8,584 bases of DNA from an uncultured Flavobacteriales bacterium (GTDB lineage: Bacteria; Bacteroidota; Bacteroidia; Flavobacteriales_D; Sanyastnellaceae): assembly GCA_937897625.1 (NCBI GenBank), contig CALCNZ010000309.1, forward strand, positions 1 through 8,584, written 5' to 3'. A program made the translations under genes and the position numbers. Each line of letters begins with the position of its first letter. Position 1 is the first letter of the stretch. Positions 1 to 7,478 of this stretch are shown here, in pieces. The notes below the pieces were generated by a model, which searched no databases, had not been told where the DNA came from, and saw only the letters and a program-made list of their open reading frames with translations.

Positions 1-65
1 GTTTCCGCCGCCTGATCATCAGACAGCACGGGAGTCAAAATGAAAACAGTTTCGTAACGATTCAT
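1..65 (-). CDS. rpsF: 30S ribosomal protein S6, N-terminal fragment (runs off the left edge)
   Basis: Reading leftwards from the ATG at 65-63, 21 complete codons give a peptide that begins MNRYETVFILTPVLSDDQ. This is the first beta-strand and loop of bacterial ribosomal protein S6 (N-terminal pattern M-x-x-YETVFIL-P-LS). S6 is a small-subunit protein that binds 16S rRNA with S18. The rest of the gene, about 90-120 codons in this family, lies outside the window. In many bacteria rpsF is followed by rpsR and rplI, but none of that is visible here. There is no Shine-Dalgarno sequence; the bases before the ATG are A/T only for about 20 positions, which is usual for Bacteroidota. A promoter lies directly upstream. 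The call rests on a short peptide, but one that is highly characteristic. Confidence 0.9.
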   Translation of the reverse strand, partial: MNRYETVFILTPVLSDDQAAE

Positions 66-90
66 GATATAATTATTTTAAAATGGACGG

Positions 91-120
91 CAAAAGTACG
101 AAAAACTTTCAAAGTTCCAA
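91..120 (-). promoter_or_regulatory. Bacteroidota-type promoter of rpsF
   Basis: On the minus strand TTG (120-118) is followed after exactly 19 bases by TACTTTTG (98-91). This fits the Bacteroidota sigma-A consensus TTG-N19-TAnnTTTG. Transcription would start near 84-87, leaving a leader of about 20 bases before the rpsF ATG. The bases after the -7 element (GCCGTCC) are G/C-rich in an otherwise A/T-rich stretch and match the tRNA promoter at 7449-7478. A 9-base near-repeat (CTTTCAAAG at 106-114, CTTTCAAGG at 122-130, plus-strand reading) flanks the -33 element. Any role for it is unknown. Confidence 0.75.
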
Positions 121-149
121 GCTTTCAAGGGAATAGCTTGTAAAAAAAG

Positions 150-386
150 TTAGTCCAACTCCCAAATCCGATTCTTTTTTCTAAGTCGAAAACCAGACCA
201 AGCGTGCTTTTGCCAGAAATGAAGAACCAAATAAATGACAATGGGAGATCCAAAGGTTAAGAAAGACAGATAGACGAAGGAAAGACGAATTCGATTTGAA
301 TTCATATCGAGTTTTTTCCCTAAGGCATCGCAAACCCCGAAGAATCGCAGTTCACAAAAATCAAATAAGGACTTCATCAAATTCAT
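150..386 (-). CDS. PspC-domain small membrane protein
   Basis: This is a 78-residue protein consisting of little more than a PspC domain. An N-terminal segment, RFFGVCDALGKKLDMNSNRI (residues 14-33), matches the usual 'GV..GLg..l.....riR' pattern. A hydrophobic membrane segment (about residues 36-56, with an internal GSPIVIYLVL) and a basic tail (FRLRKKNR) follow. In proteobacteria PspC is part of the phage-shock membrane-stress response; stand-alone PspC proteins of Bacteroidota have no settled role, so stress sensing is only inference. The start at 386 lies inside the DUF2851 gene, overlapping its end by 26 bases; a second ATG at 377 would give an overlap of 17. Either way translation is probably coupled to the upstream gene. 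No Shine-Dalgarno sequence is seen, and no clear terminator lies between this stop and the rpsF promoter. Confidence 0.8.
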   Translation of the reverse strand: MNLMKSLFDFCELRFFGVCDALGKKLDMNSNRIRLSFVYLSFLTFGSPIVIYLVLHFWQKHAWSGFRLRKKNRIWELD

Positions 387-1572
387 TTCGTTTCAGTTTT
401 TCCGCTCCCAAAGCGCAATTTAAGCATTTTCTCGGCTCGCAATACATTCCGTACAAATGAATAAGTCCTTGCGATTCCAATGCGTTTGTTCCGACAACGT
501 CATGTATTTTCCACAAACGAACAATTCGATTGTCTTCCAATGGAATTAATTCCAACAATTCTAAGGCACGCTCAGCATACGACTCATCCATTTTTCTTTC
601 ATGAAGAAAAAAAAGAAGGGGTGCAAACACGTTCACGGCGAGGTGCGCAAACAACGGATTCATTCTTCCCTTTTTGTAGAATTCCATCTTCCATTCTTGC
701 ATTTCAGCCTTGTTGAAAATCATGTTCCACCAGCGTGATATGTGAGGAAGTTCTTCTGCCAACTGTTCAACCCGCACTTTGTTGCTCCTTCGCGGACGAA
801 TCTTTCCGGTGTTCAACGATTGTGGCGTTAACAGAAACCATTGATTGGCTTCAATGAGCGCGGCCGCCTGTTTCCAAACAACAGCCTTTCCTTTGGTCTT
901 TTCAAAACCAAACATTTGAACAAGAACAGCCTTTAATAATTCAGGCTCATCCATGAGGCGTAATGCATTTCGGAATGAAAAACGAGTTGCCACTTGCTCA
1001 AACAGTTCTCCGTTCAGGCCGAAGCCAAAAGCCCGAAAAAACTTTTCATAGAACAATTGCAGAAGGTCTCCATTTAATTCTGTAGATCGGGCGCGCCATT
1101 CCGAGACTCTCTTTTCCAAACGTTCAACCGCCATGCGATTAATCCAGTTGGTTCGAACCACACTTCGCAAGTTTCCGAAATTACCTCCACATGGAATGTG
1201 GTCTTGAATATTCTTCCATTGCTGAACGGTTTCCCACTGCCCCTGAATAATGTAATTTTTCAATTCAAGAATTGGAACATTCGATGGAACATGGTGATCC
1301 TTTTCATAGACAACATGCAGAATAACGTTGTCATAACGCGGGTCTCCAGTATGCCCGTGAAGTAGCCAATCTGAGGACTTCAAATGAAGTTCAACTGGCC
1401 CACACCAGAGAACATCTCCTATTTGAACCCGAGCATCCATGAAGTCAGGGCCTGCATGTCGGTTTAAAAAACCAGGGTATTCGACATGTACAACATTGCC
1501 ATCTGTTGTTGTTAAAGGCAGTTGAGCAAACGACTGGGTCCGCCAAACAAAGTGTAAAAATTCTTCTTTCAT
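361..1572 (-). CDS. DUF2851 family protein
   Basis: A 403-residue protein recognised as DUF2851 by its N-terminal half. It begins MKEEFLHFVWR, then has GFLNRHAGPDF (about residues 34-44), GPVELHLKSSDW (58-69) and HTGDPRYDNVILHVV (74-88). The function of this family, found mainly in Bacteroidota, is not known to me. The start at 1572 is chosen because the family begins at 'M-x-EEFL-x-x-W'; an in-frame ATG at 1593 would add seven residues without family support. Visible features are PD followed by E-x-H-x-K in a beta-rich region, a conserved-looking Cys at 128, and a C-terminal cluster C-x4-C-x2-C (378, 383, 386). Together these hint at a nuclease-like core and a metal site (inference). Its length is normal for the family. 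It is followed, with overlap, by the PspC gene, so the two are probably one operon read from a promoter in 1573-1677. Confidence 0.88.
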   Translation of the reverse strand: MKEEFLHFVWRTQSFAQLPLTTTDGNVVHVEYPGFLNRHAGPDFMDARVQIGDVLWCGPVELHLKSSDWLLHGHTGDPRYDNVILHVVYEKDHHVPSNVPILELKNYIIQGQWETVQQWKNIQDHIPCGGNFGNLRSVVRTNWINRMAVERLEKRVSEWRARSTELNGDLLQLFYEKFFRAFGFGLNGELFEQVATRFSFRNALRLMDEPELLKAVLVQMFGFEKTKGKAVVWKQAAALIEANQWFLLTPQSLNTGKIRPRRSNKVRVEQLAEELPHISRWWNMIFNKAEMQEWKMEFYKKGRMNPLFAHLAVNVFAPLLFFLHERKMDESYAERALELLELIPLEDNRIVRLWKIHDVVGTNALESQGLIHLYGMYCEPRKCLNCALGAEKLKRNEFDEVLI

Positions 1573-1677
1573 GAACCGAAATTCGAATGACAATTTTGAA
1601 ATGTCAAGAAATGCTTATGCCATAAAATCGCTGTTTCCCTTGATTTTACTTATCTTTATAACGCATAAAATTTCCAA
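1573..1677. promoter_or_regulatory. Divergent intergenic region between the DUF2851 gene and the PNGase F-like gene
   Basis: This 105-base A/T-rich stretch must hold the promoters of both flanking genes unless they are transcribed from further away. On the plus strand TATCTTTA (1651-1658) matches TAnnTTTG in all but the last base, 19 bases before the ATG at 1678, but no TTG sits at the usual 19-base distance; the nearest is at 1640-1642. On the minus strand no good TAnnTTTG is seen. An imperfect inverted repeat (GACA...TGTC, 1589-1605) lies just upstream of the DUF2851 start; its arms match only partly, so an operator role is weak speculation. No Shine-Dalgarno sequence precedes either start codon. 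Confidence 0.35.
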
Positions 1678-4600
1678 ATGAAACATTTTTATCTTCTCTT
1701 ATTTATCGCGTTTTCAATCTCTGTGTTTGCTCAACCCGGTGACACAACCATTGTACAAACGTTTTCGTTTGCCGCGCAAAACAATCCGTCAACCGCATAT
1801 GATTCGCCTGGAAGACACTGGTTTCAATTCCCTGCTTCAAATAATGGTATTAACTATCAAAAGGTTTTAATGTACCACACCTTGAAATGCTTCAGCGATG
1901 GAACTGCAGGCGGATTGGCTTATCCATGCGGGGAGTGGGATTACTTGACCTACACCAATTTGTTCGAACATACAGGAATGCTTGATTCAACTTTGCAGCA
2001 ACATCCGCATTACTTGTTGAACAATCAAAACTTCAGTACTGCCAATATTCGAAATTCAGCACCATTCGATATTTTTCAAACGGAACAGATATCATCCACC
2101 CTTGTCAACCCCGCCGATGCTTTATCTCTTTCCATTGGAAACAACAACTTGGCTTCCGGAAGTCCTTTCGGTGCAAACGGCAGTGCCAGATTCCAATGGC
2201 TTTATTCTGCCACTGAACTGGCGAACGCTGGCGTTCAAGTAGGAAATATTTGGCAGATTGGATTTGACTTAAACGGAAATGGAGGCAATTACCAAAACCT
2301 TCGCATCCGATTAAAACAAACTGCAAGCAGCACGCTAACGGCCTTTGACAACGGATCTATGAGCACTTTCTACCTCAGCAACACGGCGGTCAACCAAAAC
2401 GGAACGTTTTATTTAACGTTGAATTCACCTTTTGCTTGGGACGGCGCGAGCAATATTCTTGTTGAAGTTTCTTACGATGGAAATCCTTCTGAACTTGGCG
2501 TATTGGCATTGGGAGAATCCTCAAACCTTAACGCGATGGCATCTTCGGGAAATAATAAATTCGTTCGATTCGATGGCAATGATGAAATTCGAATTCCCGC
2601 AACAGCATTTGCTTCATTATCGACAGAAGTCACCATTGCATTCTGGCTGCGCGGAGATGCGAATATTCAACCCACTGACGGAACTTGCTTCGAAGCGAAA
2701 AACAGCAGCAACAATCGCGTGCTGAATGCACACATTCCATGGAGCAACAGCCGTGTGTATTGGGATGCCGGTAATTCAGCTGGAAGTTATGACCGTATAG
2801 ACAAGGCAGCCAATCCGGCAGATTTCGAAGGCGTCTGGAATCACTGGGCTTTCACAAAAAACAGCGTAACCGGTGAAATGAAAGCGTACCTCAACGGAGT
2901 GCTATGGCACAGTGGAACGGGCAAAGTTTTCCCAATGAATAATATTTCACAATTCAGCATTGGAGCGGCTTCCACATGGAGCAATTTCTATCGTGGCGAC
3001 ATCGATGAATTCAGTGTTTTTTCAAGTGAATTAAACGCAGCTGAAATTCAAAATGTTTACTCAAACGGACCAAGCGGATCGTCACTTCTTGTTCATTACA
3101 ATTTCAACAACGACAGCAACGGAAGTGTGAGCGATGGTTCTGGAAACAACTTCAATGGATATACCTTGGGCAATCCGAATTTCATTTCATACGCTGGTTA
3201 CGAATTAACACAAGGCGCACATGCCTTCGAATTCAGACCAAAAACGTATTTCACACAAGGAAATACGTTAACAACTTCGCAAACGACTCAAACCATAAAT
3301 GTTGAAGTTTATGATGCGCCCGTTTCAAAAATTGAATACCAAATTGCCAATCATAACCCGGAGATTCTAACAATTGGAACAACATACTTATCACGTTGGC
3401 AATTCACTTACAATGCTCTTGGGGAAAAAATTGACAGCACGTTTGCAGCTGAAGACGAGATTTTAACAAACGACACGCTCTTCTATTTCAGCGCTCCATT
3501 CGACGTTATAAATCGCTATGAGCTCGGTAGATTCATAACTCCGTATGGAATTCAATTGGATTTGGGTGATGGATGGACATGGATTTATGATGTCACAGAT
3601 TTCGCAAACTTACTTCGCGACAGCGTTGAGTTGGAAGCAGGAAACTGGCAAGAATTACTCGATCTAAAATTTGTTTTCATCGAAGGAACCCCAGCGCGTG
3701 ATGTGAAGCGCATCGCCAACGTTTGGCAAGGAAACTATGGATTAGGAGGATTTAACAATGTGGTGAATGAAAAGACTTTCAACCTACAACCCAACGAAAG
3801 TGAAGTGAAATTAAGAACCACAGTTACTGGACACGGTTTCGGAAACGACGCCAACAACTGCGGCGAGTTTTGTTACAACACACATTCAGTTAATGTCAAT
3901 GGAAACCCAACTTTCAATTGGGAAATTGTGCACGATTGCGACAAAAATCCCTTATTCCCACAAGGAGGAACATGGGTTTACTCGCGTGCAGGATGGTGCC
4001 CAGGAATGGAAGGGAAAACAGAAGAATTTGAATTAACACCATTCATTCAAAACAATCAGGTTAGCGCTGAATACAACATTACAACAGACCCTTACGGAAA
4101 CTACGTTACAGAAAGTCAAATCATTTACTATAGCGCAAAAAATCACGCGCACGACCCCGAGATTGAACAAGTGCTTGCACCGAGCAATTGGGAAAATCAT
4201 TCGCGTTGGAACCCTATCTGCGACAATCCCAAATTCGTTTTGCGTAACAAAGGATCACAACCACTGACTGAAGTAAAAATATCCTACGGTGTCGTGGGTG
4301 GCGCAACGGAAATTTATTCTTGGACCGGTAATTTAGGATTTATGGAAAGTGAAGTAGTTGAACTGACCTACTCCGATCCAATTCTTTGGAATTCCACTTC
4401 TACGACTGGAAGATTTTTTATTGACCTTGGTGAAAGCGCAAACGGTGCAGACGACAACCCTTCTAACAATCATGCGGAGTCAGCATTTACGCGTCCACCT
4501 GTGTACTCTTATCTACCAAATACAGACAACAATAAGCTTATTATTATTTTCCGTACAAACCTCTCTTTTAATCAAAACGCTTATACACTTTACGACATAA

Positions 4601-5124
4601 ACGACAACGTAATTTTCACTCGAACATTCAATCAAGCAAACACAACATTTAGAGACACCGTAGAGTTGAATGCTGGTTGCTACCGATTTAAAATTACCGA
4701 TACAGGAGGCGATGGACTTTCTTTCTTCGCGAATAATGATGGAAATGGCTATTGCAATTTAGATCGTGTTGCCGGTGCCTATTTCAAACAATTTGAAAAC
4801 GATTTCGGCGCAGAAATAGAACAGTACTTTTATTGGAATACCAACCTTGTTGGCGTTGAAGAAGAGCAAGCCAATGCAACACAAATTCTTTTAATGCCAA
4901 ATCCTGCCAAACAAAAAGTGAAACTCATTGCTAATGGGTTTGATGAGCGTTTGACTTACACCTTGTATGACATTCAAGGACAAATATGCAAGCAGGAACG
5001 AATCAATCGCTCTGATAAAACGAGCTCAATTGACATTGATTTGTATGGAATAAGCTCTGGGATATACTTCGTTAAAGTTCAGGATTACAACAACAGCTCA
5101 ACAGTAAAATTGATTGTTGAATAA
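1678..5124 (+). CDS. Secreted PNGase F-like protein with inserted LamG domain and T9SS sorting tail
   Basis: This 1148-residue exported protein has a signal peptide at residues 1-18 (hydrophobic core, cut likely after VFA). Its scaffold is PNGase F, which removes N-linked glycans from asparagine. An N-terminal part (about 24-100) ends in PCGEWDYLTYTN. The domain resumes at about 611 with RYELGRFITPYG and YDVTDFANLL. The C-terminal domain (about 705-825) has GHGF, CGEFCYNTH and RAGWCPG. Compared from memory with the Elizabethkingia enzyme, D60 corresponds to D88, E206 to E730, R248 to R770, and the three disulfides to C71-C84, C728-C732 and C754-C774. E118 and R61 seem not conserved. The insertion (about 101-610) holds a beta-sandwich module common in secreted Bacteroidota proteins (137-280) and a LamG-like domain (293-464). 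An Ig/CARDB-like stretch (about 840-935), a module with GCYRFKITDTGGDGLSF (about 940-1052) and a T9SS type A sorting domain (about 1070-1148, starting LMPNPA) follow. The role is probably cell-surface or secreted glycoprotein processing or binding; activity is unproven. Confidence 0.88.
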   Translation: MKHFYLLLFIAFSISVFAQPGDTTIVQTFSFAAQNNPSTAYDSPGRHWFQFPASNNGINYQKVLMYHTLKCFSDGTAGGLAYPCGEWDYLTYTNLFEHTGMLDSTLQQHPHYLLNNQNFSTANIRNSAPFDIFQTEQISSTLVNPADALSLSIGNNNLASGSPFGANGSARFQWLYSATELANAGVQVGNIWQIGFDLNGNGGNYQNLRIRLKQTASSTLTAFDNGSMSTFYLSNTAVNQNGTFYLTLNSPFAWDGASNILVEVSYDGNPSELGVLALGESSNLNAMASSGNNKFVRFDGNDEIRIPATAFASLSTEVTIAFWLRGDANIQPTDGTCFEAKNSSNNRVLNAHIPWSNSRVYWDAGNSAGSYDRIDKAANPADFEGVWNHWAFTKNSVTGEMKAYLNGVLWHSGTGKVFPMNNISQFSIGAASTWSNFYRGDIDEFSVFSSELNAAEIQNVYSNGPSGSSLLVHYNFNNDSNGSVSDGSGNNFNGYTLGNPNFISYAGYELTQGAHAFEFRPKTYFTQGNTLTTSQTTQTINVEVYDAPVSKIEYQIANHNPEILTIGTTYLSRWQFTYNALGEKIDSTFAAEDEILTNDTLFYFSAPFDVINRYELGRFITPYGIQLDLGDGWTWIYDVTDFANLLRDSVELEAGNWQELLDLKFVFIEGTPARDVKRIANVWQGNYGLGGFNNVVNEKTFNLQPNESEVKLRTTVTGHGFGNDANNCGEFCYNTHSVNVNGNPTFNWEIVHDCDKNPLFPQGGTWVYSRAGWCPGMEGKTEEFELTPFIQNNQVSAEYNITTDPYGNYVTESQIIYYSAKNHAHDPEIEQVLAPSNWENHSRWNPICDNPKFVLRNKGSQPLTEVKISYGVVGGATEIYSWTGNLGFMESEVVELTYSDPILWNSTSTTGRFFIDLGESANGADDNPSNNHAESAFTRPPVYSYLPNTDNNKLIIIFRTNLSFNQNAYTLYDINDNVIFTRTFNQANTTFRDTVELNAGCYRFKITDTGGDGLSFFANNDGNGYCNLDRVAGAYFKQFENDFGAEIEQYFYWNTNLVGVEEEQANATQILLMPNPAKQKVKLIANGFDERLTYTLYDIQGQICKQERINRSDKTSSIDIDLYGISSGIYFVKVQDYNNSSTVKLIVE

Positions 5125-5125
5125 A

Positions 5126-6178
5126 CTAAATTTTATTTGCTCTTGAAAGCAAGGACGCGTCTAATAAAGTGATTGCGGCCATAGCTTCAACAACTGCAAC
5201 CGCTCTCGGAAGAACGCATGGATCGTGCCTTCCGGCTGCTTCTAATTCTACTTCTTCCTTATTCGCATTTAATGCGGTTTGTTTTTTGCCTATTGTGCTT
5301 GTTGGCTTAAAAGCTACCTTACAAACAATATCCTTTCCGTTGGAAATACCACCTTGAATACCTCCGTCATGATTGGTCTGAACAGAATCATTGTTCTCAC
5401 TTCCCTTTCTTAATGTGGAAGAAAAACCATCGCCAATTTCAAAGGCTTTCACCGCGTTTACGGAAAGCATGGCATGTCCCAATTGAGCATGCAACTTATC
5501 GAACACCGGCTCGCCCCATCCGGCGGGAACACCAGTTACAACACAGGTAATAATTCCGCCTAAGCTATCTTTTTCTTCCTTCGCTTGACGAATGGCAGCT
5601 TCCATGCGTTGCGCAGTTTCTTCATGCGGACAACGAATTAAGGATGCATAAACATTATCTAGGTTAAGTTTCTCGTAAGAAACTGGAACCATAATCTTGT
5701 GCACACTACTTACATAAGCACACACCCGAATGTTCATTCGGTTTAAAACCGATTTTGCTATTGCACCAGCAACTACGCGGCATGCCGTCTCTCTTGCTGA
5801 ACTCCTTCCACCACCTCTATGATCTCGAATTCCAAATTTTTCTTGCCAAGTGTAGTCAGCATGTCCGGGACGAAACACGTCTTTCAAATTATTATAATCC
5901 GCAGATTTCTGATCTTCATTTTGAATAACAAATCCAATTGGAGCTCCTGTTGAAATTCCATTTAATACACCCGACAAAATTTGAACCCGATCCGATTCTT
6001 TTCGAGATGTTGTAAGGTCACTCTGCCCTGGCTTGCGACGGTCCAATTCCATTTGAATAAAAACTTCATCTATGATAACTCCCGCAGGACAACCATCTAC
6101 AGCCCCGCCAATAGCGGGACCATGCGATTCACCAAATGTGGTAAGACGAAATAAAGTTCCAAATGTGTTTCCAGCCAT
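5126..6178 (-). CDS. aroC: Chorismate synthase
   Basis: This 350-residue cytoplasmic enzyme converts 5-enolpyruvylshikimate-3-phosphate to chorismate, the last step of the shikimate pathway, using reduced FMN. Family signatures are all present: GESHG (residues 16-20, catalytic-type His19), RRKPGQ (47-52), RPGHADYTW (103-111, with His106), RDHRGGGRSSARETA (118-132) and GRHDPCVLPRA (316-326). Length is normal for the bacterial enzyme and no key residue is missing. The start at 6178 gives the family N-terminus MAGNTFG. The gene begins 9 bases after the hutI stop, so it is probably co-transcribed with hutI. It ends one base from the stop of the convergent PNGase F-like gene, leaving no room for a separate terminator. 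No Shine-Dalgarno sequence is visible before its ATG. Confidence 0.97.
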   Translation of the reverse strand: MAGNTFGTLFRLTTFGESHGPAIGGAVDGCPAGVIIDEVFIQMELDRRKPGQSDLTTSRKESDRVQILSGVLNGISTGAPIGFVIQNEDQKSADYNNLKDVFRPGHADYTWQEKFGIRDHRGGGRSSARETACRVVAGAIAKSVLNRMNIRVCAYVSSVHKIMVPVSYEKLNLDNVYASLIRCPHEETAQRMEAAIRQAKEEKDSLGGIITCVVTGVPAGWGEPVFDKLHAQLGHAMLSVNAVKAFEIGDGFSSTLRKGSENNDSVQTNHDGGIQGGISNGKDIVCKVAFKPTSTIGKKQTALNANKEEVELEAAGRHDPCVLPRAVAVVEAMAAITLLDASLLSRANKI

Positions 6179-6187
6179 GGTACGAAG

Positions 6188-7447
6188 TTAATGCCCTTTT
6201 CCTTCTACAATTTTTCCTTCAACAATTACTTGATCTATGCTATTCTCACCGAAAAAATAGAACAACTCCGTAATTGAATTGAGCGCTTTGGTAACAATCA
6301 CTGAAGCTTTTTTTCCAACCACAATGCTCCCTAACACATCTTGAACATCCATGGCGTATGCGCCGTTAATGGTGGAAGCGTTTATTACTTCGTTTGGCAG
6401 CATCCGCTGCTGAATGCAGGCAAGACTGTTTACAAAATTCATATTTCCGGAAGGAGAAGACCCAGGGTTGAAGTCCGTGGCTAAAGCCAATGGTAAACCG
6501 GCATCAATTATTTTTCTTGCCGGGGTATAAGGAATTCTTAGAAAGAATGAGCAAGCTGGCAACGCTACGGGCATGGTATTTCCGCCTGTCAATACTTCAA
6601 CATCTTTCTCATTCAATTCTTCCAAATGATCCACGCTTCTAGCCTTTCGAGCAACTGCGGCTTCAACGCCACCGATAATATTGAATTGATTCACATGAAC
6701 CTTCGCAGGTATGCCTAAAACCTGAGCCGCCTCTATGAGTTGATTCATTTGTGCAACAGAGAAATATCCCTCCTCACAAAATGCATCTACGAAATCAGCA
6801 AGTCCCTCGGCAGCCACTTTTGGCAGAACTTCCCTCACCATAAGATCAACAAACTCATCTACTCGATTCTTATATTCAATGGGAATAGCATGTAAAGCAA
6901 GGAAAGTCGATTTAATCTCAATAGGATGCTCATCCTTCAAGCGTCGAATAACGCGAAGCATTTTCAATTCATTTTCTTCATCGAGACCGTAACCGCTTTT
7001 AATTTCCACCGCAACGGTTCCTGCGTTCATCATCACATTCAATCTTTCAAAGGCGGCATTGAACAATTCCTCTTCGCTCATTGAGGCGAGCTTCTTGGCA
7101 CTATTCAGAATTCCACCTCCTCGATTCGCTATTTCTTCGTAAGACAATCCATTCAATCGATCTTCGAATTCATCTGCACGGGAAGCCGCGAACACCGTAT
7201 GTGTATGACTGTCGGACCATCCTGGAAGAACAAATTTTCCCGCTGCATCAACAACAGTTAAGTCCCTCCAATCTTCTATCCCATCAAAATCATTCATAGA
7301 ACCGAACGCAGCTATGGTTCCGTTTTCAATAGCGAGCCAAGCATTTTCAATACATGGAAGACTATTCATATCTGCCCCTTTAACCAAATTGACATCCTGA
7401 GAATGAGTGCCGTAGAGTGTTTTTATGTTTTTTATGAATATTTTCAT
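6188..7447 (-). CDS. hutI: Imidazolonepropionase
   Basis: This 419-residue amidohydrolase opens the ring of 4-imidazolone-5-propanoate to give N-formimino-L-glutamate, the third step of histidine degradation. Visible motifs, numbered from the ATG at 7447, are SHTHTVF with metal ligands His81 and His83, GGGI (110-113), EIKSGYGL (148-155), FLALHAIP (His186), KVHVNQFN (His251), SVDHLEEL (His274) and ATDFNPGSSPS (metal-type Asp325). This is the complete set for a HutI metal site. The ATG at 7447 is preferred over an in-frame TTG at 7456, because MKIFIKN matches the family start and the TTG has no support. Other hut genes (hutH, hutU, hutG) are not in the window. The gene diverges from the tRNA gene with 38 bases between them, and aroC follows 9 bases downstream. 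Length is usual for the family. Confidence 0.95.
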   Translation of the reverse strand: MKIFIKNIKTLYGTHSQDVNLVKGADMNSLPCIENAWLAIENGTIAAFGSMNDFDGIEDWRDLTVVDAAGKFVLPGWSDSHTHTVFAASRADEFEDRLNGLSYEEIANRGGGILNSAKKLASMSEEELFNAAFERLNVMMNAGTVAVEIKSGYGLDEENELKMLRVIRRLKDEHPIEIKSTFLALHAIPIEYKNRVDEFVDLMVREVLPKVAAEGLADFVDAFCEEGYFSVAQMNQLIEAAQVLGIPAKVHVNQFNIIGGVEAAVARKARSVDHLEELNEKDVEVLTGGNTMPVALPACSFFLRIPYTPARKIIDAGLPLALATDFNPGSSPSGNMNFVNSLACIQQRMLPNEVINASTINGAYAMDVQDVLGSIVVGKKASVIVTKALNSITELFYFFGENSIDQVIVEGKIVEGKGH

Positions 7448-7448
7448 G

Positions 7449-7478
7449 TTGTACAAAGATGCATTATTCCTAAATTTG
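7449..7478 (+). promoter_or_regulatory. Promoter of the tRNA(CAT) gene, perfect Bacteroidota consensus
   Basis: TTG (7449-7451), exactly 19 bases, then TAAATTTG (7471-7478) gives a full match to TTG-N19-TAnnTTTG. The start of transcription is expected about 4-8 bases after the final G, that is at or just before the mature tRNA 5' end (7486). The following GCCGTCC is G/C-rich. The -33 element lies one base upstream of the hutI ATG on the opposite strand, so polymerase at this promoter would cover the hutI start region. Confidence 0.85.
7454..7461 (-). promoter_or_regulatory. Possible -7 element for hutI (weak)
   Basis: On the minus strand CATCTTTG (7461-7454) matches TAnnTTTG at five of six fixed positions and lies 6 bases before the hutI ATG. 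If used, the transcript would start at or next to the ATG and be leaderless or nearly so. No TTG is seen 19 bases upstream. No other TAnnTTTG match is found on this strand between the hutI start and the end of the tRNA gene. Confidence 0.25.

Noticed and set aside
131..149. T-run and hairpin after the PspC gene as an intrinsic terminator
   Set aside because: On the minus strand the run of seven T comes before, not after, the CAAGCT/AGCTTG stem, so the order is wrong for an intrinsic terminator.
480..716. Plus-strand open frame of 78 codons opposite the DUF2851 gene
   Set aside because: It has no recognisable domain and lies wholly inside a well-supported gene on the other strand; it is a shadow frame.
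1589..1605. Imperfect inverted repeat GACA...TGTC as an operator
   Set aside because: Only the outer four bases and a few inner ones pair, and such repeats are expected by chance in A/T-rich DNA; it is not counted as a separate feature.
2432..2725. Plus-strand open frame of 97 codons inside the PNGase F-like gene
   Set aside because: It overlaps the LamG coding region in another frame, and its peptide has no family-like features.
5098..5120. Hairpin TCAACA/TGTTGA as a terminator for the PNGase F-like gene
   Set aside because: The stem is six mostly A/T pairs with an 11-base loop, lies inside the coding sequence and lacks a following T-run.
7454..7456. TTG at 7456 as the hutI start
   Set aside because: It adds only three residues (codons TTG TAC AAC) before MKIFIKN, and the ATG at 7447 fits the family N-terminus better.
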